Position numbers and translations under genes: made by a program
In this document: piece by piece, positions 1-6,624 of the stretch
How positions within the stretch are numbered: position 1 is the stretch's first letter
Layout: each line of letters starts with the position of its first letter
Notes under the pieces: generated by a model
The model's input: only the letters and a program-made list of their open reading frames with translations
Told to the model about the DNA's origin: nothing
Database searches by the model: none
DNA from: Roseimaritima sp.
GTDB taxonomy: Bacteria > Planctomycetota > Planctomycetia > Pirellulales > Pirellulaceae
Length of the DNA stretch: 13,954 nucleotides
Assembly (NCBI GenBank): GCA_007124075.1
Contig: SLFV01000033.1
Location: 1-13,954 of the forward strand
Reading direction: 5' to 3'

Positions 1-105
1 ACCACACACCCCGCGGTGAAATGCCGCGATCAATGCCGCGATCAGCTTTGGCAGAAGCGGGGAGGCGTCCAAACGGGACGGAGAAGCATTCAGTAGAAGC
101 GTCAT
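1..105 (-). CDS. Possible 5' end of a leftward gene running off the window
   Basis: On the minus strand an ATG at 105-103 opens 35 codons without a stop up to the window edge. The peptide begins MTLLLNASPS and continues into a hydrophobic stretch with PKLIAALIAAF, so it could be the N-terminus of a membrane or envelope protein. A perfect 12-bp tandem duplication (21-32 and 33-44) gives the repeated Leu-Ile-Ala-Ala. No clear Shine-Dalgarno sequence precedes the ATG. I do not recognise the family, and 35 codons is too short to exclude chance. The plus strand is also open in a frame ending at the TAA at 111-113, so a rightward gene tail is an alternative. Confidence 0.3.
   Translation of the reverse strand, partial: MTLLLNASPSRLDASPLLPKLIAALIAAFHRGVCG
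21..44. repeat. Perfect 12-bp tandem duplication (2 copies)
   Basis: ATGCCGCGATCA occurs at 21-32 and again at 33-44 without mismatch. The unit is a multiple of three, so it would keep the frame of any gene crossing it. Confidence 0.8.
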
Positions 106-417
106 CTCAGTAATTCAAAATTCGGACCGGAACCAGCTTCCGCCGGAAGAGGTGGCACCGTTGGCTGGTAAATGCTTTTCGGCTGTTGGCGGTATGGACC
201 ATGCTACCCAATCGCATTGGCCTTTGCTCGCGTTTGCCGACATTTTCTGGTTGGCCCTTCGTGGTTGATTCTCACCCGATCGAGGGAACTTTTTACGTCG
301 CAAAGCTTCTCAAAGTAATGCCTCGGTTGTAACCTGAAGGATGGTTATTTTCCTAGCGTCGCCTTTTCGTGAGCTTTTTTGCGGAGAGACGCGTTCATTT
401 GAAAGTCCGAATTGAAA
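106..417. other. Intergenic region upstream of the dockerin surface protein
   Basis: About 310 bp between the possible leftward gene start and the surface protein. Short open frames exist, such as a 62-codon minus-strand frame at 115-303, but they have no recognisable product and no ribosome binding site. No strong promoter, terminator or hairpin stands out by eye. The promoter of the surface protein gene should lie here. Confidence 0.5.
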
Positions 418-3294
418 ATGCCCCGATTCTCCAAACGACATGTGCAAACGCATTCAGGCGCTTTTCTGGCGGGCCGGAGAAGATTGCGGTTGGAGCAACT
501 GTGCCAACGCCAGGTTTTGGCATCGATCAGCGGATTTGTTTTCGACGACGCGAATATGTCGTTTTCCTTGGACGAAGGTGAAACGGGGCTTGAGGATCGC
601 TTGGTTTACCTGGATCTGGATATGGACGGTCGTCCCGGCCTACACGAGCCAATCATTCGGACCGACGCCGACGGCCGTTTTCAGTTTGATAACCTAGCTC
701 CGGGGGAATATGTCGTACGACTATTCGATGGGTCGCAGGCGCAGCAACAAACCTATCCACTGGGGCCGGTGTTTGATGCCGACCCCATCGATATCCAGGA
801 TGCGGGGCAACTTCTGTCTGGTATCGACCCATCCACCAGCGTCTTTGGGATTCAGGATGATCAGGTATTCCGCATCGATAGCGGTAGTGGCGAGATTGAT
901 CGACTGTCGATCCCTGGTGTTCCCCTGACTGTGCAGGCATTGCCCGATGGGCGTTTACTGGTGTTGCAGGATCCGAGTCATTCGGCTGACCATCGTGCTT
1001 GGCTGGTTTCTTTTGATGATTCCAGCGTCCTTCCCGTTGATTTCGGTAACGCTCCCGGCGAACGGGGATGGTCTGCGGTGGCATTGAATTCCGCAGGCCA
1101 GGGTGTGCTGCTGGCGGATGCCGATGATGCCCCGTCACGGATCCTGCAGTTCAGTTTTGTCGATAGTGCTCCCCTGGCCACGCCAACGGACCAGTTTGTT
1201 GACCCTCAGGCTCAGGTGCGGACAAGCCCATCCTCCGATCTCAGCGTGATCGGACAGCCGAGCAGCGACGGAATCGAACTGAGTCTATGGAGCAACAATG
1301 CTGGTACCCCGGTTGCGGATTCGTCGGTTTTTGTGGAAGGCGGAGTTCGGCTGGAAGCGTTCAGCGAGGCACTGGCGATCGCGGTGGTCCGCACGGCCGA
1401 GGACGAACTACTGGTACTGGATACCGGCAATTCGTTTGCACTCCTGCATCGTTTGGTCGATATTCCTGGCCCCGTGGTAATTCACGATTCGCGTGAAGGG
1501 TTGTTTGCTGTCAATGAAATGCAGCGTTTGGTCATGTTTGACCTGTCTAGCGGAGCCGTGGTGGCAGAACTGGCTTTGACTGCGACACACACCACTGCAA
1601 TCGCGTTATCCTCCCAAGAAGATCGACTGCTGGTTGCAGGACACGATTCGGTACAAGTGATTCGTCTTGACCAACCGACGGGACACCGGGTGGTCATCAG
1701 TGAAGCGGATGATCAAACCGAACAGGCGGTGGAATTATTGTTTGGATTGCACATCGAAGGCGAGAACCTTCCGCCCGCGTTTTCGGGGGCGTACTCCTAT
1801 CAACTGAGCGAAAATGGACAGTTGGTCCGGCACGCACCCGAATTGCTTGCGCGTGCCACGGACGACGACCCACAAGACCATTTTATCGTACTGCGGGAAT
1901 CGCAGCCCAGTGGTGGCAATGCCTTGGTTGGACCCAATGGCGATCTGCGTTACTGGCCAGCCCCTGATTTCTACGGCATTGATCAATTTGAAGTTGTCGC
2001 TCACGACGGTTTCGCCGCCGGTTCACCGACCAAAGTATGGTTGACGGTATTGCCGCAGGATCAGCCCTTGTGGCCTTTTTTGATTGATGTCCAGCCAATC
2101 CCGATCGACGCCGTCCCCGGCCAACCGTTGGGGCCGGTCACGATTCTGCTGGATCCCCAGACGGGGGTCGATCAACTCCGAGTGTTGGATCCGCGTTTTG
2201 ATATCCAAAATGGGCAATTGGTATTGGCCGAAGGTATGGAGTTTGATCTGCAGCCGACGATTTTTCTGGATTTTGAAGCTTTCGGGACCAACACGCCGCT
2301 GTATTTCAGCGCCACGGTGATGGTAACGGTGGATGATGGTTACCGCCCCATTAATGGCTTGCAGTTGCTGGATCAGCAGACCGTTCCGGAAGCAGAAACT
2401 GGCGTTTTTGTGATTGGTACGTTGGAGGTCCTGACTTCGGAGGAACTTGATGCTTTCACCTTTGAACTGAGCGATCCGCGTTTTGAGGTCGTTGATTCGC
2501 AGTTGCGATTGAGGGCTGATCAAACGCTGGGATACGACAGCGACGACGGGTTGCAACTGCAGGTGACGGTGCACGCTGGACCGCATTTTTACTCGGAAAC
2601 CTTCACGATTTCTGTTTCGCCGATTCCGCTGCCGCCGCCCGCAATGGTTTTTTCTGAAACGTCCATTTTGGAACGTGTCGCTGGCGTGATCGTCGGGGAG
2701 GTGCATTTTGATGGCCCCAACCCGCCGTCCCAGGCGGTTTTTTCGGTTGACGACTCTCGGTTCGAATTCGTTGGGACAACGTTGAAATTGCGAGACGGAA
2801 TCGCAGTTCGCTACACCGACCAGCAGTCGATCAGCTTAACGTTGACCGCAGTGGACGAAAGCGACACGCCCTACGAAGATTCTTTGACTGTCCAACTGGA
2901 TGTGGTTCCCAATGACACCCCGTTTCACAATCAAAGCATGCCGGCGGATGTCGATGGCGATGGACGGGTCGATCCGTTTGACGCCTTATTGATCATCAAT
3001 TATTTGAATCGGCGTGGTCCCGGCCCGATCCAGGATGCGATATCTCAAGGTGCGGAGCTTTACTATGATGTCAACGGCGATGGAATGGTCACCCCACTGG
3101 ATGCGCTGTTGGTGATCAATCACATCAACCGCGACCAACGCAACAATGCCGGGGTGGGCGTCGGTGGTGAAGGTCCGTCGCCACCGCAGGGCGAAGATGA
3201 AGATTCCGCAAAATCAGATCCTACTCCGGTTCCTCCTTATTCCTTCTTCAACCCTTCTGACGAGGATGAGGACGATCTGATGGTATGGCGCTAA
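418..3294 (+). CDS. Large secreted/cell-surface protein with planctomycete export motif, cadherin-like repeats and C-terminal dockerin
   Basis: Predicted 958-residue protein, probably exported and surface-bound or part of an extracellular assembly. The N-terminus is basic and carries RRRLRLEQLCQRQVLAS (about residues 20-36), which resembles the planctomycete extracellular motif (Planc_extracel type, LEPLEDRRLLA-like). Residues ~37-105 look like an SdrD-B/CNA-B-type beta domain (GFVFDD, TDADGRFQFDNLAPGEYVV). Residues ~110-440 are beta-strand rich with repeated LLVLD and LLVAG strands, possibly a propeller. Residues ~450-550 resemble a cadherin/Big-type domain (DLRYWPAPDFYGIDQFEV). Three degenerate ~94-residue cadherin-like units follow, marked by DPRF, DPRF and DSRF at about residues 591, 686 and 779. 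Two dockerin-type calcium loops, DVDGDGRVDPFDALLIINYL (~844) and DVNGDGMVTPLDALLVINHI (~884), precede a proline-rich acidic tail. I chose ATG 418 over the in-frame TTG at 412; neither has a good Shine-Dalgarno site. The ligand is unknown. Confidence 0.85.
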   Translation: MPRFSKRHVQTHSGAFLAGRRRLRLEQLCQRQVLASISGFVFDDANMSFSLDEGETGLEDRLVYLDLDMDGRPGLHEPIIRTDADGRFQFDNLAPGEYVVRLFDGSQAQQQTYPLGPVFDADPIDIQDAGQLLSGIDPSTSVFGIQDDQVFRIDSGSGEIDRLSIPGVPLTVQALPDGRLLVLQDPSHSADHRAWLVSFDDSSVLPVDFGNAPGERGWSAVALNSAGQGVLLADADDAPSRILQFSFVDSAPLATPTDQFVDPQAQVRTSPSSDLSVIGQPSSDGIELSLWSNNAGTPVADSSVFVEGGVRLEAFSEALAIAVVRTAEDELLVLDTGNSFALLHRLVDIPGPVVIHDSREGLFAVNEMQRLVMFDLSSGAVVAELALTATHTTAIALSSQEDRLLVAGHDSVQVIRLDQPTGHRVVISEADDQTEQAVELLFGLHIEGENLPPAFSGAYSYQLSENGQLVRHAPELLARATDDDPQDHFIVLRESQPSGGNALVGPNGDLRYWPAPDFYGIDQFEVVAHDGFAAGSPTKVWLTVLPQDQPLWPFLIDVQPIPIDAVPGQPLGPVTILLDPQTGVDQLRVLDPRFDIQNGQLVLAEGMEFDLQPTIFLDFEAFGTNTPLYFSATVMVTVDDGYRPINGLQLLDQQTVPEAETGVFVIGTLEVLTSEELDAFTFELSDPRFEVVDSQLRLRADQTLGYDSDDGLQLQVTVHAGPHFYSETFTISVSPIPLPPPAMVFSETSILERVAGVIVGEVHFDGPNPPSQAVFSVDDSRFEFVGTTLKLRDGIAVRYTDQQSISLTLTAVDESDTPYEDSLTVQLDVVPNDTPFHNQSMPADVDGDGRVDPFDALLIINYLNRRGPGPIQDAISQGAELYYDVNGDGMVTPLDALLVINHINRDQRNNAGVGVGGEGPSPPQGEDEDSAKSDPTPVPPYSFFNPSDEDEDDLMVWR
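2944..3138 (+). other. Dockerin type I domain (two EF-hand-like Ca-binding repeats) within the surface protein
   Basis: Both repeats follow the dockerin pattern D-x-[DN]-G-D-G-x-[IV]-x-P-x-D followed by an ALLIINY/ALLVINH helix and a terminal Asn-Arg, about 40 residues apart. In cellulosomes dockerins bind cohesins; planctomycete surface proteins often carry dockerins without a known cellulosome, and no cohesin is visible in this window. The partner is therefore unknown. Confidence 0.85.
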
Positions 3295-3336
3295 GGACGA
3301 CGGTATTTGAAAAATGCCTGCTGCTTTTTAGATCTG

Positions 3337-4620
3337 CTACTGTTTAAGATAAGTGCCATGGGATGCGAACCGGCGGACAACTTCATCGAATACGACACCC
3401 GCAAATAACGCCAGGCCAATGACGACAAATTCCCATTCTTTGCCAATGCCCACCAAATCGATGGATTTGTAGAGGCAGCGCATTACGGCGGCACCCGCAA
3501 TCACCCCTACCAGTGCCCCTTGGCCTCCACGCAGCGAACAACCGCCCAGAACCGCAGCAGCGATGGCATACAGTTCGTAAAAACTTCCTGCGGTGCTGGG
3601 TGCCATCGTGGTCCAATCCACCAAGAATAAAATCCCCGCCAGACCGGCCAGCGAGGAACAGAGGACATAGGCCAGGATCGTCAATCGGCCCGTGTTGATG
3701 CCGCTGTACAACGCCGCTTGTTCATTTTGCCCCAACGCCAATAAATGACGTCCAAACACCGAACGATACAGAAATACCCATCCCAGCAACGCCACGATGG
3801 CTAACAAAACTCCCGCCCAAGGGAATTCGATCCAACTGATCCAGGAGGCATCGACCCCCGCAATTCGTCCCACAAACGGGACCGGAAATGAACCGATCGC
3901 TCCCCCAACAAATTGCCGAAATCCGTGCATTGAATCGCCAAACCCTTTCGCTGTGTCGCCAGAGAGAATTCGAGCCAAGCCGCGATAAATCAACAGCCCG
4001 CACAAGGTGACAATGAAGGGTTGCAACCTGCCCCAGGTTACCAAAACCCCGTGCAGCAACCCAATCAAGGCAGACATGACCAGCACAACTACGGAACACA
4101 ACCAGGGGCTCCGATGTACCGTGATAACATGCCGCAAGGGTTCGCCAGAACGCGACAAAAAAGCCATTTCTCCCGCCTGCGGTGGCCGCCCCGATTCGTT
4201 CAAACGCAGGTACTGGTTCGTTGCATCAGAAACGATCTCCCGAATAACCCAGGTCTGCTGTTCCGTTTGCAGTTGATCACCCGGCAGAACTTTGGGCAGA
4301 CCAGCCTGAAACGCCACCAAGATTCCCTCGCCTTCACTGCTGACACTGGCAATGGGCGCGCGAAAGTCGACTTCGTACTTTTCGATGTTCGCCGTTGTGA
4401 TGAACACCACACCCGACAGCGCAATCAATGACCCGATTGACAGGTCGATCCCCCCGGTGATGATCACGAAGGCAACTCCCAGCGAAATCAATCCATACAG
4501 GCTGGTGTCGCGAATCAAGGCGCGAATATTACTGGGGTCCGCGAATTTTCCGTTCCAACTAACTGTTATTACAACGATTGCGACCAAAAGGATAAAGATT
4601 CCAGTATTGCGGCTTCGCAT
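3337..4620 (-). CDS. RbsC-like sugar ABC transporter permease with an internal soluble insertion
   Basis: 427-residue inner-membrane permease of the branched-chain/ribose type (BPD_transp_2), expected to import a sugar or related solute with the ATPase encoded just upstream. Family hallmarks are GLISLGVAFVIITGGIDLSI (residues ~43-62), the GRLQPFIVTL segment (~198), a GRHLLALGQNEQAALYSGIN coupling-type loop (~290-309) and AIAAAVLGGCSLRGGQGALV (~352-371). Between the GGIDLSIGSLIALSGVVF helix and the next membrane segment lie about 90 hydrophilic residues (~79-171) that standard RbsC proteins lack. ATG 4620 is preferred over the adjacent TTG at 4623 because a GAGG ends 8 nt upstream of the ATG. 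The gene starts 32 bp after the ATPase stop, so the two form an operon. It converges on the surface protein gene with 42 bp between stops. The substrate cannot be read from the sequence. Confidence 0.9.
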   Translation of the reverse strand: MRSRNTGIFILLVAIVVITVSWNGKFADPSNIRALIRDTSLYGLISLGVAFVIITGGIDLSIGSLIALSGVVFITTANIEKYEVDFRAPIASVSSEGEGILVAFQAGLPKVLPGDQLQTEQQTWVIREIVSDATNQYLRLNESGRPPQAGEMAFLSRSGEPLRHVITVHRSPWLCSVVVLVMSALIGLLHGVLVTWGRLQPFIVTLCGLLIYRGLARILSGDTAKGFGDSMHGFRQFVGGAIGSFPVPFVGRIAGVDASWISWIEFPWAGVLLAIVALLGWVFLYRSVFGRHLLALGQNEQAALYSGINTGRLTILAYVLCSSLAGLAGILFLVDWTTMAPSTAGSFYELYAIAAAVLGGCSLRGGQGALVGVIAGAAVMRCLYKSIDLVGIGKEWEFVVIGLALFAGVVFDEVVRRFASHGTYLKQ

Positions 4621-4652
4621 CAATGATTCCTCACGCGATGAAACTTCTGCGT

Positions 4653-6224
4653 TTACGGTGCTTGCTTCCCGGGGTCCGCCAACGTCTGGGCAGCGGCCTG
4701 TTTTTTCGTGTTTGGACCGAAAGCCAATCGCAGCACGGCTTGCTCCGACAATTGTTCGCGGGTTAATTCGCCTGAGATAGCGTTTTGATGAAAAACCAAC
4801 ACGCGATCCGCCATCCCCAACACCTCCTCCAGGTCGCTGGAAACGAACAGCACCGCCACGTTCGTTGCGGCCAGACCTTCTATCAATTCATAAATTTCAT
4901 GTTTTGCACCGACATCAACGCCACGCGTCGGTTCGTCCAGCAGCAGCACTGCGGGCTGGCATAGCAGCAATTTTGCTAACGCAACCTTTTGCTGGTTGCC
5001 ACCAGACAGCGTCGTTACAGCAGTGGATTGCGTTGCGGCACGAATGTTTAGACGCTGAATCATTTCCGCAGTCACTCGGGCTTCCCAGTGACGGTCGATC
5101 CAGGGTGACCATGGCGCATTGCGCAAAGCCGCCAAGGTAACGTTGTGCCGGACGGAAAATTCCAGCAGCAAACCGCTGGCCTTACGGTCCTCGCTCACTA
5201 AGCCAACTCCGCGACGCAAGTTGTAGCTAACCTGGCCCCGCCGCAGGGGTTGCCCGTCAATCAGCACTTCACCGGATAACGATTTTCGAACACCAAAAAC
5301 CGTTTCCACCAATTCGGTTCTGCCAGACCCAACCAGCCCGGCCAAGGCCACAACCTCACCCCCACGAACCTGCAAACTGAGGGACTGGTCGGGTGCGTGT
5401 GGCGAGACCAAGTTGTTTACCGCAAGCCTGACGTCACCCAGTCGATGCGACTGATGCGGAAAAAACTGGCTCAGCTCGCGGCCGATCATGCGCGATACCA
5501 TCGTCTCGTGAGTAATCTCCGAACGCTCCAGCCCGCCGACGTTACGACCATCTCGCAGCACTTCAACACGGTCAGCCAATTGCTGGATCTCGCCCAATCG
5601 ATGGGAAATATAGACCAAGCTAACGCCCTCTCCTCGCAACTGCCGCACCACCTCGAACAACCGCTCGGTCTCACGGGCTGAAAGGCTGCTGGTGGGTTCG
5701 TCCATAATGACCAGCCGAGCGTTGGCGGATAGCGCTTTGGCGATCTCTACCAACTGTTGACCCGCCAGGGAAAGCTCGCGCAAGGGGGTTGTCGGTTCGA
5801 TCGTCAACCCAACCTGCTGGAGGTACCGCCGCGCCTGTTGATTCAGTTGCCGCTGCGACAACCAACCATACCGGTGCGGTTCGCGACCAAGAAAGATGTT
5901 TCCAGCAACCGTTAACGTGTCGACCAAGTTTAACTCCTGATGGATCAGGGCGACTCCCGCCGCAATTGCATCGGCTGGCTTGCCGAATGAGACTGCTTGG
6001 CCATCCAGACTCAATTCACCAGCGTCCGGCGTCTCGATGCCGGCCATGATTTTCATCAAAGTGCTTTTTCCCGCACCATTTTCGCCGATGACCGCCAAAA
6101 CTTCCCCAACCGCAACCCGCAGCGAAACTTCCCGCAGCGCCAGGACGCCGGAAAAGCTTTTGCAGACCCCAAGCACCTCCATCCGGGAGGGCGGGGGATC
6201 GACAGTTGAATCCGTGGTTGACAT
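4653..6224 (-). CDS. RbsA/MglA-type sugar ABC transporter ATP-binding protein (two ATPase domains)
   Basis: 523-residue cytoplasmic ATPase with two fused nucleotide-binding domains, the layout of RbsA/MglA/XylG (about 500 residues). Domain 1 has Walker A GENGAGKST (47-55), Q-loop LIHQELNL (~93-100), a degenerate signature LSLAGQQ (151-157), Walker B LVIMDEP (171-177) and the H-loop ISHR (206-209). Domain 2 has the family-typical degenerate Walker A GLVGSGRTE without the lysine (296-304), SEDRK (345-349), signature LSGGNQQ (406-412) and Walker B VLLLDEPTRGVDVGAKHEIY. The frame stays open 111 codons further up to 6557, but family similarity begins only after MSTTDSTVDPPPSRMEV, so I place the start at 6224; a second ATG at the MEV is possible. 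It is the first gene of the operon with the permease. No binding protein, kinase or repressor gene is adjacent. Confidence 0.9.
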   Translation of the reverse strand: MSTTDSTVDPPPSRMEVLGVCKSFSGVLALREVSLRVAVGEVLAVIGENGAGKSTLMKIMAGIETPDAGELSLDGQAVSFGKPADAIAAGVALIHQELNLVDTLTVAGNIFLGREPHRYGWLSQRQLNQQARRYLQQVGLTIEPTTPLRELSLAGQQLVEIAKALSANARLVIMDEPTSSLSARETERLFEVVRQLRGEGVSLVYISHRLGEIQQLADRVEVLRDGRNVGGLERSEITHETMVSRMIGRELSQFFPHQSHRLGDVRLAVNNLVSPHAPDQSLSLQVRGGEVVALAGLVGSGRTELVETVFGVRKSLSGEVLIDGQPLRRGQVSYNLRRGVGLVSEDRKASGLLLEFSVRHNVTLAALRNAPWSPWIDRHWEARVTAEMIQRLNIRAATQSTAVTTLSGGNQQKVALAKLLLCQPAVLLLDEPTRGVDVGAKHEIYELIEGLAATNVAVLFVSSDLEEVLGMADRVLVFHQNAISGELTREQLSEQAVLRLAFGPNTKKQAAAQTLADPGKQAP

Positions 6225-6320
6225 TTCCGAAAGTCTAATCCAACACCCGTTGGATGTCGATTTGGGATCGGGGGGATCAGAAACTGACCTACGGTCTAGC
6301 CCTGCCCCGCCCTCTTTCGA

Positions 6321-6359
6321 TATCTCACCTGCATTTCCCGCGGCGCGGGCCGAGAGATA
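6321..6359 (-). promoter_or_regulatory. Nested hairpin in the probable 5' leader of the ABC operon
   Basis: An outer TATCTC (6321-6326) pairs with GAGATA (6354-6359), enclosing a perfect CCCGCG-G-CGCGGG palindrome (6337-6349). The unpaired gaps are 10 and 4 nt. It ends about 100 nt upstream of the ATPase start, so if transcription begins further up it would form an RNA structure in the leader. It could also be a protein-binding dyad. Confidence 0.35.
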
Positions 6360-6485
6360 CAAATCACTTGAACGGTAATTGATCGTCTGAATTTTGACGC
6401 AACCGTCGATTGATGCCGAACCAATCGCGCCACTCCTGCCATTCCTATTCCATGCCACCATAACGCGGAAATAACTGAAAGGGAG

Positions 6486-6514
6486 TTGACAACCCCTTAA
6501 ATCTACCCTAGGGT
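6486..6514 (+). promoter_or_regulatory. Weak candidate sigma70 promoter for the first DUF1559 gene
   Basis: A consensus -35 TTGACA lies at 6486-6491. At 17 bp spacing the -10 position would be TAGGGT (6509-6514), only a 3/6 match, inside the 22-bp palindrome. If real, a factor bound to the palindrome would cover the -10 element. Confidence 0.25.
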
Positions 6515-6520
6515 AAATTT
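6499..6520. promoter_or_regulatory. 22-bp near-perfect palindrome (candidate operator)
   Basis: Arms AAATCTACCCT and AGGGTAAATTT are inverted copies with one mismatched pair (C6503/A6516). The central TACCCTAGGGTA is a perfect 12-bp palindrome without a spacer, typical of a homodimeric regulator site. The regulator is unknown and not encoded in the window. Confidence 0.5.
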
Positions 6521-6524
6521 CGTG

Positions 6525-6537
6525 GTCGTGACACGAC
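6525..6537. promoter_or_regulatory. 13-bp palindrome GTCGTG-A-CACGAC
   Basis: Perfect 6-bp arms around a single A, only 4 bp after the 22-bp palindrome. It may belong to the same control region or be the site of a second factor. Confidence 0.4.
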
Positions 6538-6548
6538 GCTTTTATCAA

Positions 6549-6565
6549 GGTTTTCATTGAAAACC
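6549..6565. promoter_or_regulatory. 17-bp palindrome GGTTTTC-ATT-GAAAACC
   Basis: Perfect 7-bp arms around ATT, the third dyad within 70 bp. No T-tract follows on either strand, so a terminator is less likely than a binding site or leader hairpin. Confidence 0.4.
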
Positions 6566-6624
6566 AGATCCGGTCAGCCGCACGCTATTCTGCTATTCTC
6601 GAAATTAACGCATGAGGTATCGTC

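Larger units (their letters stand above)
6225..6624. promoter_or_regulatory. Divergent intergenic region between ABC operon and first DUF1559 gene, rich in dyad symmetry
   Basis: This 400-bp region must hold the promoters of both the leftward transporter operon and the rightward DUF1559 gene. It contains a nested hairpin at 6321-6359, a cluster of palindromes at 6485-6565 and a tandem GCTATTCT pair at 6584-6599. No gene is supported: the open minus-strand frame across it is an N-terminal extension of the ATPase without family similarity. Confidence 0.6.

Noticed and set aside
2023..2706. 227-codon minus-strand open frame within the surface protein gene
   Set aside because: It is the complement of a clearly coding plus-strand frame, rich in Arg/Gln/His with no family motif and no ribosome binding site.
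3305..3330. A-run/T-run between the surface protein and permease stops as a bidirectional terminator
   Set aside because: The stem (AAAAATGC against GCTTTTT) is short and imperfect, so I cannot support it as a terminator.
6225..6557. 111-codon N-terminal extension of the ATPase up to ATG 6557
   Set aside because: The extension shows no family similarity, crosses the palindrome cluster and would exceed the usual ~500-residue length; similarity to RbsA begins after 6224.
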